From Changchengzhania lutea (GTDB lineage: Bacteria > Bacteroidota > Bacteroidia > Flavobacteriales > Flavobacteriaceae): 64,000 bases of DNA. Every line of letters begins with the position of its first letter. The first letter of the stretch is position 1. Where the stretch lies: contig NZ_CP039456.1 of the NCBI RefSeq assembly GCF_006974145.1, positions 1,332,001 to 1,396,000 on the forward strand. Reading direction: 5' to 3'. A program made the position numbers and the translations under genes. Below, in pieces: positions 33,751 to 42,256 of this stretch. Under the pieces are notes generated by a model. That model worked only from the letters and a program-made list of their open reading frames with translations, made no database searches and was not told the origin of the DNA.

Positions 33751-36561
33751 TTGATAAGACCGTTTTTATATAAAACATTTGGACTAAGAGATGGTGAATT
33801 ATACATCTCTTTTTTAATGCAGTTATATATCTTTCTAGTCATAACGGTGTTGCTTATTGTTAAACCAACTGTTAATGCTCTTTTCTTATCGCGATTAGGC
33901 GCAGACAGCCTACCTTATGGCTACATTATCGTGGCTATTGTAGCAGTCATTACCACCTATTACTACAATAAAGCTGCGATTAGATTTGCCCTCGTTCAAG
34001 TTACCACAATTACCCTTATATTTTTTAGTTTAAGTTTTATTGCGTTATGTGCAATTCTTAATTTTGGAGTACTTAATAAATATATACTTTACGCTTATTA
34101 CGTGGGGGTGTCTCTATTTGCAGTTATTGCCACTTCGCAATTCTGGATTTTAGCCAATATTGTTTTTAACTCTAGGGAAGCCAAACGCTTATTTGGTTTT
34201 ATTGGTGCTGGTGCCATTGCAGGAGGCGTGTTTGGAGGCTATTTAACGAGTATCATAGTTTCAGCATTCAATAATGTCACCGCAATATTAGTTGCAGCTA
34301 TTTTAATCTTGTGTTGCATTCCTATCATGCATAAAATATGGTCTTTAAGAATTAAGAAGCTTAATACCTACGTAAGGAAACAACGAAAATATACGGATTC
34401 TAATGGCGGTGAATCTGCTTTAAAGATTATTTCAAAATCCAAACACTTAACCTATCTCGCTATTATTACTGGATTAGGTGTGGTTGTCGCTAAATTAGTG
34501 GATTTTCAATTTAGCGATTTCGCCAACAAAGCGATACTGGATCCTGATAAATTGGCTTCATTCTTCGGTTTTTGGTTTTCAACCTTTAATGTATTAGCAC
34601 TGATACTCCAGCTCTTTTTAACAAATAAGTTATTAAGTAAACTTGGCGTTTCTACTACCTTATTAATACTCCCACTGGGCATAGCAATTGGAAGTTTGCT
34701 CTTTATAACCTTTCCTGAATTATGGGTGTTAATTATTATAAAAGGGATTGATGGCAGTTTCAAACAATCCGTTAACAAAGCGGCGGTAGAATTATCCATC
34801 ATGCCCATTCCCTTTCATATAAAAAATCAGGCCAAATCCTTTATAGATGTTGCTGTAGATAGTATTGCTACTGGATTAGCCGGTTTGATGCTTATTTTCT
34901 TAATTCGGAAATTAGATCTCGATACAACGTATATTACTGTAATCATATTGTTATTTACTTTCGCATGGATTGTATTAATATACAAACTCAGGGAAGCGTA
35001 TTTCAATTCTTTCAGAATAAACATTCAACGCAACCTTACCACAGAAGCCCTTAATAAAAAAGAATCTCGAAAAGAGAATACCATCTCGTATTCCAGAAGA
35101 ATTTTAAGAACTGGAAGCGAAGATGCTATTTTAAACATGCTCGATCAAATTAGCCAATATAAAATTAATGCCTTAAAGCCAGAAATTATTGCCTTACTGG
35201 ATTTCCCATCTATTTTAGTAAAAATCGAAGCTATTAAGCAGTTGTATGCTTACGATAAAGGGACTGCCATTAACAAGGTTAAATCGCTTATTATTTCCGA
35301 AGATGATGAATTGGTTTATACCGCTTTAGAATATATTTTAGAACACTCCTATTTAAATAAAAATGAATTTTTCAATCAATATTTAGATCATGAAAGCAGG
35401 TATATCTCCGGTGCAGCATTACTATGTCTTGCTAAGGAGGCATCAGACAATAAACGGCTATCAGAAGCTTATAATTTAGAAAAAAGAATTGCCGATAAAG
35501 TTAAATCTTTACATGATGATAATGATGTTGAGCGGAAAGAAGAAATTGCTAAATTGCTTATAACTATAGCATATTCGGGCTTAAGGCAATATTATCCATT
35601 TATCAACCTTAATCTCAATCATAAGAAGTCCTACATTGTAAAACACGCTATAAAAGCGGCCGGCATTACTGTCGATGAATCGTATATAGAAGTGCTCATT
35701 CGTTTTCTAAAAACCAAAACCTATAGAAACATCGCCATTAAATCTCTTAAAAGATATGGCTCTGAAATAACCAAAACCTTTATTAAGCTAGATAGAAAAG
35801 AAGAACTTGGTGTCGACGCAAAACGTTACATCCCTAAAATAGTGCAATCTTACAATACCCAAGGTGCTGTAAAAGTCTTAATTAGGCTTCTTAAAAGTAA
35901 AGATGTTATAATACGATTTGAATCTGCAAAATCATTAATCAAATTAAAATCGAAAAGTGAGCATTTATATTTTAATAAACGCTTGTTTAATAATGCCATA
36001 ATCAATGAAAGTAAATACGTTAAAGATACTTTGGACATTATCGCATCCATTCAATATTTAAGTAAAGGAGATATTGAAGTAGACACCCCTATTTCTGCCG
36101 CTAGAGAAAGTCTAATTGGGGTTTTAGAAGAACAACTTGAAACGAGCCTGCAATGTATCTTTAAGTTGTTGAGTTTGGTGTACGAAGAAGCAGATATTAA
36201 CGTGAGTTACTCGGGGCTAATAAGTGAAGTAAAAGAAGCTCGCATAAATGCCTTGGAATTTTTAGATAATTTACTTCAAAGTCAATTAAAATCAAGAGTC
36301 CTACCACTGGTAGAATACTATATTGTGGACGAAAGTGAAGTTAACAATTCGCGCTTGAAATTAAATATCATTCCAGAAAGTGCTTATATAAAATTGCTGA
36401 TTAGAAAACGAGGGAAACGCATTAAGCTTGAATTGCTAAAACTAATTGAAATATTAAAAAACAAATCTTATATCCCAACAGTGGCATCTTTAACGAAACA
36501 CCAAAACAAGGATATAAGATTTACTGCTATTGAAACCCTGAAAGAGTTAAAAAAGCTTTAA
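33751..36561 (+). CDS. ATP/ADP translocase-like (NTT/TLC) membrane protein fused to HEAT repeats
   Basis: 936 residues; the start is TTG at 33751, since a stop codon lies two codons upstream and the next ATG would remove part of the N terminus. Residues about 15-425 contain some 11-12 transmembrane helices in the pattern of the nucleotide transporter (TLC/Npt1) branch of the major facilitator superfamily, including KPTVNALFLSRLGADSLPYG, the FGFIGAGAIAGGVFGGYL segment and KGIDGSFKQSVNKAAVELSI. Residues about 460-936 are soluble and helical with repeated HEAT-like units (KVEAIKQL-, FESAKSLIKL-, FTAIETLKELKK-like). Known members exchange nucleotides across membranes, but free-living bacterial fusions are poorly characterised. 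It follows a serine hydrolase gene by 8 bases and ends 1 base from a convergent hydrolase gene. Confidence 0.7.
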   Translation: MIRPFLYKTFGLRDGELYISFLMQLYIFLVITVLLIVKPTVNALFLSRLGADSLPYGYIIVAIVAVITTYYYNKAAIRFALVQVTTITLIFFSLSFIALCAILNFGVLNKYILYAYYVGVSLFAVIATSQFWILANIVFNSREAKRLFGFIGAGAIAGGVFGGYLTSIIVSAFNNVTAILVAAILILCCIPIMHKIWSLRIKKLNTYVRKQRKYTDSNGGESALKIISKSKHLTYLAIITGLGVVVAKLVDFQFSDFANKAILDPDKLASFFGFWFSTFNVLALILQLFLTNKLLSKLGVSTTLLILPLGIAIGSLLFITFPELWVLIIIKGIDGSFKQSVNKAAVELSIMPIPFHIKNQAKSFIDVAVDSIATGLAGLMLIFLIRKLDLDTTYITVIILLFTFAWIVLIYKLREAYFNSFRINIQRNLTTEALNKKESRKENTISYSRRILRTGSEDAILNMLDQISQYKINALKPEIIALLDFPSILVKIEAIKQLYAYDKGTAINKVKSLIISEDDELVYTALEYILEHSYLNKNEFFNQYLDHESRYISGAALLCLAKEASDNKRLSEAYNLEKRIADKVKSLHDDNDVERKEEIAKLLITIAYSGLRQYYPFINLNLNHKKSYIVKHAIKAAGITVDESYIEVLIRFLKTKTYRNIAIKSLKRYGSEITKTFIKLDRKEELGVDAKRYIPKIVQSYNTQGAVKVLIRLLKSKDVIIRFESAKSLIKLKSKSEHLYFNKRLFNNAIINESKYVKDTLDIIASIQYLSKGDIEVDTPISAARESLIGVLEEQLETSLQCIFKLLSLVYEEADINVSYSGLISEVKEARINALEFLDNLLQSQLKSRVLPLVEYYIVDESEVNNSRLKLNIIPESAYIKLLIRKRGKRIKLELLKLIEILKNKSYIPTVASLTKHQNKDIRFTAIETLKELKKL

Positions 36562-36562
36562 A

Positions 36563-37879
36563 CTAATTATCACCTGTATCTTCTTCATCTTTATAGTCTA
36601 CCTCAACAACTGGCGGCTTTTTATCTATATTATCCTTAGAAATCAAGTCATCAATTTTACTTGCCAAGTACATATGCGCTCCTGCCGAGTTTTTATTAAG
36701 CACATTCGTCATTAAACACACTATATACTTGGTATTGTTTGGATGTTCTACAATAATTACCGAGTTCATATAATTAAACACATTGCCAGCATATTTTTGA
36801 CAATTTGGATTCTTTTCACGATCACATTTATAATAGCTCCCCGATTTAAAATAAACAGCAGCACTGTCTAAGCGGTTAGATTTCGCATAACGGATACGAC
36901 GGTCTGTTAAGTACAACAAGCGTTTAATTTCCAAGCTAGATTTTTCGTCTATTACTTTCCCTTGTTCTAATTTAACCAGATATTTCATTAATCCTTTTGG
37001 CGTACCAATACTTCCCCCTTTTCTACCCACGTATCTTCCTGCAGGACGTGTAAACAATCCGCCCAATCTCCAGTCATCTTCTGTAATACCAAGTTCACGT
37101 AATGGTTCGTTAACAACCGTATTTGCTAAGTTAGTTAATGAATCTCGAGGCGTTTCCTTAAAATATGTCTCTGCTTGCTCTTCAGTCAGTTCAAAATAGT
37201 TTTCTTCAAATGCTGCCATAAGCATCGCTTCTCTATACATGACACTGGCCGCACCATTATTACTTACAGAAACCATGTGGTCTAACCATTCATATAACGA
37301 AAACTCATCACTTGCCACAACTTGTCTTTTAGTGAGTCTGTCTTTTTCAATATCATAAATAGGAATGGTGTGATGGTCGCCCGTACCCCAATATCTTGAG
37401 GTCACTTTAATATCTCTTAGATACATCACGCGATCTTCCCAAGAGTCTGGACATAATTTTGCTAATTGATAAAAAACCGCATTTAAAACGGCTATTTTAC
37501 CAACGCTTCCTGGTTGATAGCCAACATTTTCTCTATACGCAGCGTACTTTAAATTTTCGGGATCGGACATATCGAGTACAGCTGCAGAATATCCACCGCC
37601 AGGAAATAACCTGTTTATACGTTTAGCAAAATCGTCATCTTCAACTAAAATTTTATTAACACTATCTTCTTTTACATTGGTAAGATTTAGCTTAATATCC
37701 TCCAGTTTTTTATAGGCTCCTGCTGGGATGCGCGTATAGCGAACGCTATCCAATTGAAATTTTCTGAGTTGATATAACCTTTTTATGCCCGTGGTTTCGT
37801 AACCATCAATAGGATAAAAAGTGAAGCCAAATGATATTAAAATGGCGAACAGTATCGAAATGCTAAGTAACTTTTTCAT
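36563..37879 (-). CDS. Exported serine hydrolase of beta-lactamase/PBP fold
   Basis: 438 residues with an N-terminal signal or anchor (MKKLLSISILFAILISFGFT). Catalytic motifs: S125-VG-K128 in QPGSVGKIAVL, SNN in MVSVSNNGAAS, and KSG in VYFKSGSYYKC, so the acyl-enzyme machinery looks complete. Extra segments between motifs (about 225-320, helical) and an acidic C-terminal tail (EVDYKDEEDTGDN) distinguish it from the shorter hydrolase at 32744-33742. It starts 2 bases after the stop of the dikinase gene and is surely co-transcribed. Substrate unknown; periplasmic location inferred. Confidence 0.82.
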   Translation of the reverse strand: MKKLLSISILFAILISFGFTFYPIDGYETTGIKRLYQLRKFQLDSVRYTRIPAGAYKKLEDIKLNLTNVKEDSVNKILVEDDDFAKRINRLFPGGGYSAAVLDMSDPENLKYAAYRENVGYQPGSVGKIAVLNAVFYQLAKLCPDSWEDRVMYLRDIKVTSRYWGTGDHHTIPIYDIEKDRLTKRQVVASDEFSLYEWLDHMVSVSNNGAASVMYREAMLMAAFEENYFELTEEQAETYFKETPRDSLTNLANTVVNEPLRELGITEDDWRLGGLFTRPAGRYVGRKGGSIGTPKGLMKYLVKLEQGKVIDEKSSLEIKRLLYLTDRRIRYAKSNRLDSAAVYFKSGSYYKCDREKNPNCQKYAGNVFNYMNSVIIVEHPNNTKYIVCLMTNVLNKNSAGAHMYLASKIDDLISKDNIDKKPPVVEVDYKDEEDTGDN

Positions 37880-37881
37880 AA

Positions 37882-40785
37882 TTATATAGATGTTGAAAGC
37901 TTAATTTTTAAATTCTTGTCCAGTTTTGGTGCAATAGCCGAAAGATAGTCTGAGCTTTTGGCCTGTTTATTTTCAACGAAAGGACGGATTTGGAACAGCC
38001 ACAGTTTGTCATCTTTAAAACCAAACTCCACATCAAAAGCCTGATTGTTTACTGATTCTTCAGATAACTTTTTTCTAACTTCTTTTGCAATTTCACGAAT
38101 ATCTTCAATATTCTTATTATTTAAAATAGGTGATTCAAAAGTGGCAATATACTCTTTAGTGCCGCCAGTTTTTGGCAATCGAATATAATCCGATTGTCTC
38201 GCAGGCGCCAGTAGCACGTGGGTTTTTTCGGTAATTAATCTTGTTTCTGCAGATTGACCGTCAACGGCACCTCCAGCGCCTTTACTAAATGCCACGGTTA
38301 AATCGTCGTCATTTCCAGAATTTATCCCCTTAGTAATCATGACACCAGAGTAATCCACATCGACACTCGGAATAATTAAAATTGACGGGAATACATTTTC
38401 GGGGTTAGACAAATACTTCTGCCTCCATTTAAAACTTCTCTCGGTATATGCAGATGCCCAGACACGCTTTATGCCATTTAATATTTCGGCTTCATCTAAA
38501 ATATTAAATAAAGTGAGGTTTAATCCTGCTCCTGTAAACTCTTTAAGATCTTCCATATTCGTGTCACTTCTTAAAAACACAGGAACATCGCCAATTTTAT
38601 CTCCAAAAACAGACTTAAAATTACTTTTTAAATCTTTTAAAAATGAGGCGTCAAGTGGCATTTTAATAATGGCTTTATGTAATTTTTCCAAGGCCTTGAG
38701 TTGGAAATCTTCTACAGCGTCCTCTGAAGCGCCTTCCGATTGCATTTCATTCGCTTTTGAAAACGTATCATTCAAATATGCCCAGTACGACTTGTTTTCA
38801 CCAGGCATAGCTTCATCCATATGCGACCTAAAAATCCCGAACGGAATAATTAATCCTTCCACCACCTGATCTGGAAACAACTTTTTCAACTCTCCCAAAT
38901 TGGCAGCTTTTGGGCCACATAATTTTCCAGAATCCTTGGCGTCTACATCGCGCATGTTCACTACCTTCTTTTTATCCAATCGGATTTGATCTACAGGAAC
39001 CGCAATTACATTTTTACTACGTTGTTGTTTGCTGAATAAATTCTGCTCAACATGAGACATATCGTCTTCTGTTTTTAAAACCACATTGCCTTTATTGGAC
39101 ACCGCGTAGAATACCATTTTACCACTGTATTTTTTTAAATCCTTAAGATTTTCATAAGACAAGGCTGCGTTAGGAATTCCTAAATTTCTAGCTAATAATT
39201 GCACGTGCGACACCAAATTCCCTTCTGATACCGTCATAATTCCTGCTACAGGTTTTAAATCGGCAGGTGGTTTTTCAAAGATGTATATTTTGTTTGTACT
39301 CACTTCTACTAAATCGGGATTGCCATCAACAACAACCAACTCCCCTTTAGCGTATCCAGGATTTAAGCCTCTAATGGCACTTTGATTACCGATAGACATC
39401 ACCGTATTATTAATATTCGTGGCTTTTGCAACAAAACTACCCAATTCACTAACGGTTTCACCAAGATTAAGTGCGATGCTACTTCTAACTCTATCATCAA
39501 TAAAACTATAGGCTAAAGGTTCAAAGGCTGTATAGATATCCACGTCCTTCTGATAATTGGCTTTAACCATTGAGGCGCTCCATTCTACAGCACTTCGCGC
39601 AACACTTAAAACATCGTTTAATTCGTCAACTTTTAATTCATCTTTAGCCAACTGACTTCCTATGGCTTCTTCAATGGCTTGATATTCCCAGTTTTCGAGG
39701 AGGCCTGTCCCCATGGCAGCACACACTAAGGTGTTTATTTTTTCCAGATTATGATACAGGGTTTCTGTTTTCCAATCTTGAAGTTGCGATAATAAGGTGT
39801 GCTCCAATTCATTTGAAATATCAAGTAAAATCAATTTGTCATCACTCTTATCAAAACTATTTATGTGTAGACGAATGGTGTTTAAAATATTAGCAATATT
39901 AGAACTAAAGGATGCCGAAGATTCGTTATTCTTATTATCTTGAATAAATGCCATGATTTTTTTAGTAGCTTCATTAATAACAGAGACACCTTTTAAATCA
40001 CTTTCTAATTTATCAAAATCGATAGGAGCATAATACTTCTCCATCGTTTCAATAAGTTCTCCAAAATCTCTTTTTAAATTGGTAGATAGCTTCGATTGAT
40101 TCTTTCTTGCAAAAGTTTTCACAGCATCTACATCAGCAGCTTCTGGCTTTCCATGAATTTTTATTCTTAAATCCATAAAAGGGACATATTCTTCTGAAAT
40201 AATTTTAGATTGACTCCGCATGAGTTGTGCGATGTTACTATCGCCGTTATGAGGGATATCTTTCAGCGCTTGTCTAATTAAATAATAATTGCTTTGCAGT
40301 AAATTGTCATTTTTTAACAACCACTCAAAAAAGTCCTTTCCCCAAGCTTCTTCATCTTCAGATTGAATAGCACCTCTGTAATACTGTCCTTTTCTTAATA
40401 TCCAGCCGTCATCCACACTGGCTAGATATTTTCCTATTTGATATTGTTTTAACCTGCTATAATTATTTGTTTTATCTAAGAACGCGTCCTTTTCGGCGGC
40501 AGCCAAAATATCTCCAAAAAATAAATGGTTGGTTTTTCGCAAATTTATGGCACTTTCTTTAAAACTGGCATGTTGAATGCCACCACCAATACTATCTGGA
40601 CAAGGATCTCTGGGCTCCCTTATGCTACCGTCTTTACAAAACCATTTAATTCTGTAATATGGCCCGCGGATGTCCTTTTTATAAGTTTCTACTAAATGCT
40701 CTAACTGTTTATTAGATAGCTCTTGAGACCAACTTAGTGTGGTAAAAAAAACGAGAAGTAATATAATGTAATTCGATTTGTGCAT
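37882..40785 (-). CDS. Exported dikinase-like protein: phosphohistidine domain followed by PPDK-type ATP-grasp
   Basis: 967 residues from ATG 40785, which gives a good signal peptide (MHKSNYIILLLVFFTTLSWS, then QELS); the ATG at 40836 would bury it. Residues about 25-470 form an unrecognised helical region. A PEP-utiliser phosphohistidine domain follows (about 485-590) with catalytic His527 in GNLVSHVQLLARNLGIPNAA. Then comes a PPDK/PEP-synthase ATP-binding domain (about 630-945): GPKAANLGELKKLF, R739 in VFLRSDTNMEDL, GIKRVWASAYTERSFKWRQ, and DVEFGFKDDKLWLFQIRP. Having His domain before ATP-grasp is the order of plant glucan water dikinases, not of PPDK or PpsA, and no PEP/pyruvate-binding barrel is present. 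An ATP-using enzyme with a secretion signal is unusual. Operon with the downstream serine hydrolase. Confidence 0.78.
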   Translation of the reverse strand: MHKSNYIILLLVFFTTLSWSQELSNKQLEHLVETYKKDIRGPYYRIKWFCKDGSIREPRDPCPDSIGGGIQHASFKESAINLRKTNHLFFGDILAAAEKDAFLDKTNNYSRLKQYQIGKYLASVDDGWILRKGQYYRGAIQSEDEEAWGKDFFEWLLKNDNLLQSNYYLIRQALKDIPHNGDSNIAQLMRSQSKIISEEYVPFMDLRIKIHGKPEAADVDAVKTFARKNQSKLSTNLKRDFGELIETMEKYYAPIDFDKLESDLKGVSVINEATKKIMAFIQDNKNNESSASFSSNIANILNTIRLHINSFDKSDDKLILLDISNELEHTLLSQLQDWKTETLYHNLEKINTLVCAAMGTGLLENWEYQAIEEAIGSQLAKDELKVDELNDVLSVARSAVEWSASMVKANYQKDVDIYTAFEPLAYSFIDDRVRSSIALNLGETVSELGSFVAKATNINNTVMSIGNQSAIRGLNPGYAKGELVVVDGNPDLVEVSTNKIYIFEKPPADLKPVAGIMTVSEGNLVSHVQLLARNLGIPNAALSYENLKDLKKYSGKMVFYAVSNKGNVVLKTEDDMSHVEQNLFSKQQRSKNVIAVPVDQIRLDKKKVVNMRDVDAKDSGKLCGPKAANLGELKKLFPDQVVEGLIIPFGIFRSHMDEAMPGENKSYWAYLNDTFSKANEMQSEGASEDAVEDFQLKALEKLHKAIIKMPLDASFLKDLKSNFKSVFGDKIGDVPVFLRSDTNMEDLKEFTGAGLNLTLFNILDEAEILNGIKRVWASAYTERSFKWRQKYLSNPENVFPSILIIPSVDVDYSGVMITKGINSGNDDDLTVAFSKGAGGAVDGQSAETRLITEKTHVLLAPARQSDYIRLPKTGGTKEYIATFESPILNNKNIEDIREIAKEVRKKLSEESVNNQAFDVEFGFKDDKLWLFQIRPFVENKQAKSSDYLSAIAPKLDKNLKIKLSTSI

Positions 40786-40897
40786 TTTGATAAATTTGGG
40801 TATTAATGTAATATATTTTTTTATTACAATTTGCAATGATAACCTATTAAAATTGTTATACTTAATGGCTTTAGAGATTATTTTAACTCAAATGAAC

Positions 40898-42256
40898 CTA
40901 AACAATAAAATCTACTAAATCTTCTATTTTAGAGATGAGCTGAATTTTAATAACTGTGTTTTTTAATGACATTTTATTGTATTTTGAAACAAAAATTGTT
41001 GAAAACCCTAATTTTTCGGCTTCCAAAATACGTTGTTCTACCCGTTGCACGGGTCTAATTTCTCCTGAAAGCCCTACTTCTGCCGCAAAACAAAAGTCTT
41101 TTTGAAGCGCTACATCTTCATTGGATGATAAAATTGAAGCTACCACAGCCAGATCAATAGCCGGATCATCCACAGTGATACCACCGGTGATATTTAGAAA
41201 CACATCCTTTGCTCCCAGACGAAAGCCAGCACGTTTTTCTAAAACGGCCAGTAGCATGTTCAAACGTTTTGCATTAAAACCTGTAGCACTGCGTTGTGGC
41301 GTGCCATAAACGGCAGTACTCACCAACGCCTGAACTTCAATCATTAACGGACGTACACCTTCTAAAGTAGCTGCAACGGCATTTCCGCTTAATTCTTCAT
41401 CTTTTTTAGATATTAAAATTTCAGAAGGATTTGAGACCTCACGAAGCCCAGATCCCTGCATTTCATAAATACCCAATTCGTTTGTAGAACCAAATCTATT
41501 TTTATGCGCTCTTAAAATTCGGAACACATGATTTCTATCGCCTTCAAATTGCAAAACCGTATCTACCATATGTTCCAAAATCTTTGGCCCTGCAATATTT
41601 CCATCCTTGGTGATATGACCAATAAGCAGCACCGGCGTAGATGTTTCCTTGGCGAACTTAATAAGCTCGCTGGTGCATTCCTTTATTTGCGAAATGCTCC
41701 CAGAAGAGGATTCAATATAATCTGAATGTAAGGTTTGAATGGAATCTATAATCACAATTTCTGGTTGCAACTTTTCAATTTGCTTAAAGATGTTTTGCGT
41801 TTTGGTTTCTGTTAAAATGTAGCAATTGTTATTCTCTGGATGAATACGTTCTGCACGCATTTTGATTTGTTTCTGACTTTCCTCTCCAGAAACATATAAG
41901 GTTTTATAAGGCAGCTTTAAAGAAATTTGAAGCAACAAAGTGCTTTTACCAATGCCAGGTTCACCACCCAATAAAGTCAATGAACCAGGAACAATCCCGC
42001 CCCCTAAAACACGATTAAACTCGCCATCAAAAGTGTTTAATCTGGCTTCTTTTGAGGCATCAATTTCATTAATTCTTAATGGAATAGCGGTTCTTTTGGC
42101 CCTTGAGGTTGGCGGCTTCCAATCGCTCTTCTCAAGTTTCTGAATAACCTCTTCAACAATAGTATTCCATTCTTTACAGGCGTTGCACTGTCCTTGCCAT
42201 TGCGCATATTGCGAGCCACAGTTTTGGCAAAAAAAAGTCGTTTTTATTTTCGCCAT
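40898..42256 (-). CDS. radA: DNA repair protein RadA
   Basis: 452 residues; a RecA-related, DnaB-like motor promoting branch migration in recombination. Zinc finger CQNCGSQYAQWQGQCNAC at the N terminus, Walker A GGEPGIGKSTLLLQ, Walker B IVIIDSIQTLHSD, the RadA-specific KNRFGSTNELGIYEM and a C-terminal Lon-like domain (DPAIDLAVVASILSS, FAAEVGLSGEIRPV) are all present. The start overlaps the stop of the esterase-like gene (TAATG), so it ends the panC-panD-flippase-esterase-radA run. Confidence 0.96.
   Translation of the reverse strand: MAKIKTTFFCQNCGSQYAQWQGQCNACKEWNTIVEEVIQKLEKSDWKPPTSRAKRTAIPLRINEIDASKEARLNTFDGEFNRVLGGGIVPGSLTLLGGEPGIGKSTLLLQISLKLPYKTLYVSGEESQKQIKMRAERIHPENNNCYILTETKTQNIFKQIEKLQPEIVIIDSIQTLHSDYIESSSGSISQIKECTSELIKFAKETSTPVLLIGHITKDGNIAGPKILEHMVDTVLQFEGDRNHVFRILRAHKNRFGSTNELGIYEMQGSGLREVSNPSEILISKKDEELSGNAVAATLEGVRPLMIEVQALVSTAVYGTPQRSATGFNAKRLNMLLAVLEKRAGFRLGAKDVFLNITGGITVDDPAIDLAVVASILSSNEDVALQKDFCFAAEVGLSGEIRPVQRVEQRILEAEKLGFSTIFVSKYNKMSLKNTVIKIQLISKIEDLVDFIV

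Noticed and set aside
40785-40836. 17-residue extension of the exported dikinase
   Set aside because: ATG 40785 starts a clean signal peptide; the extension would bury it.
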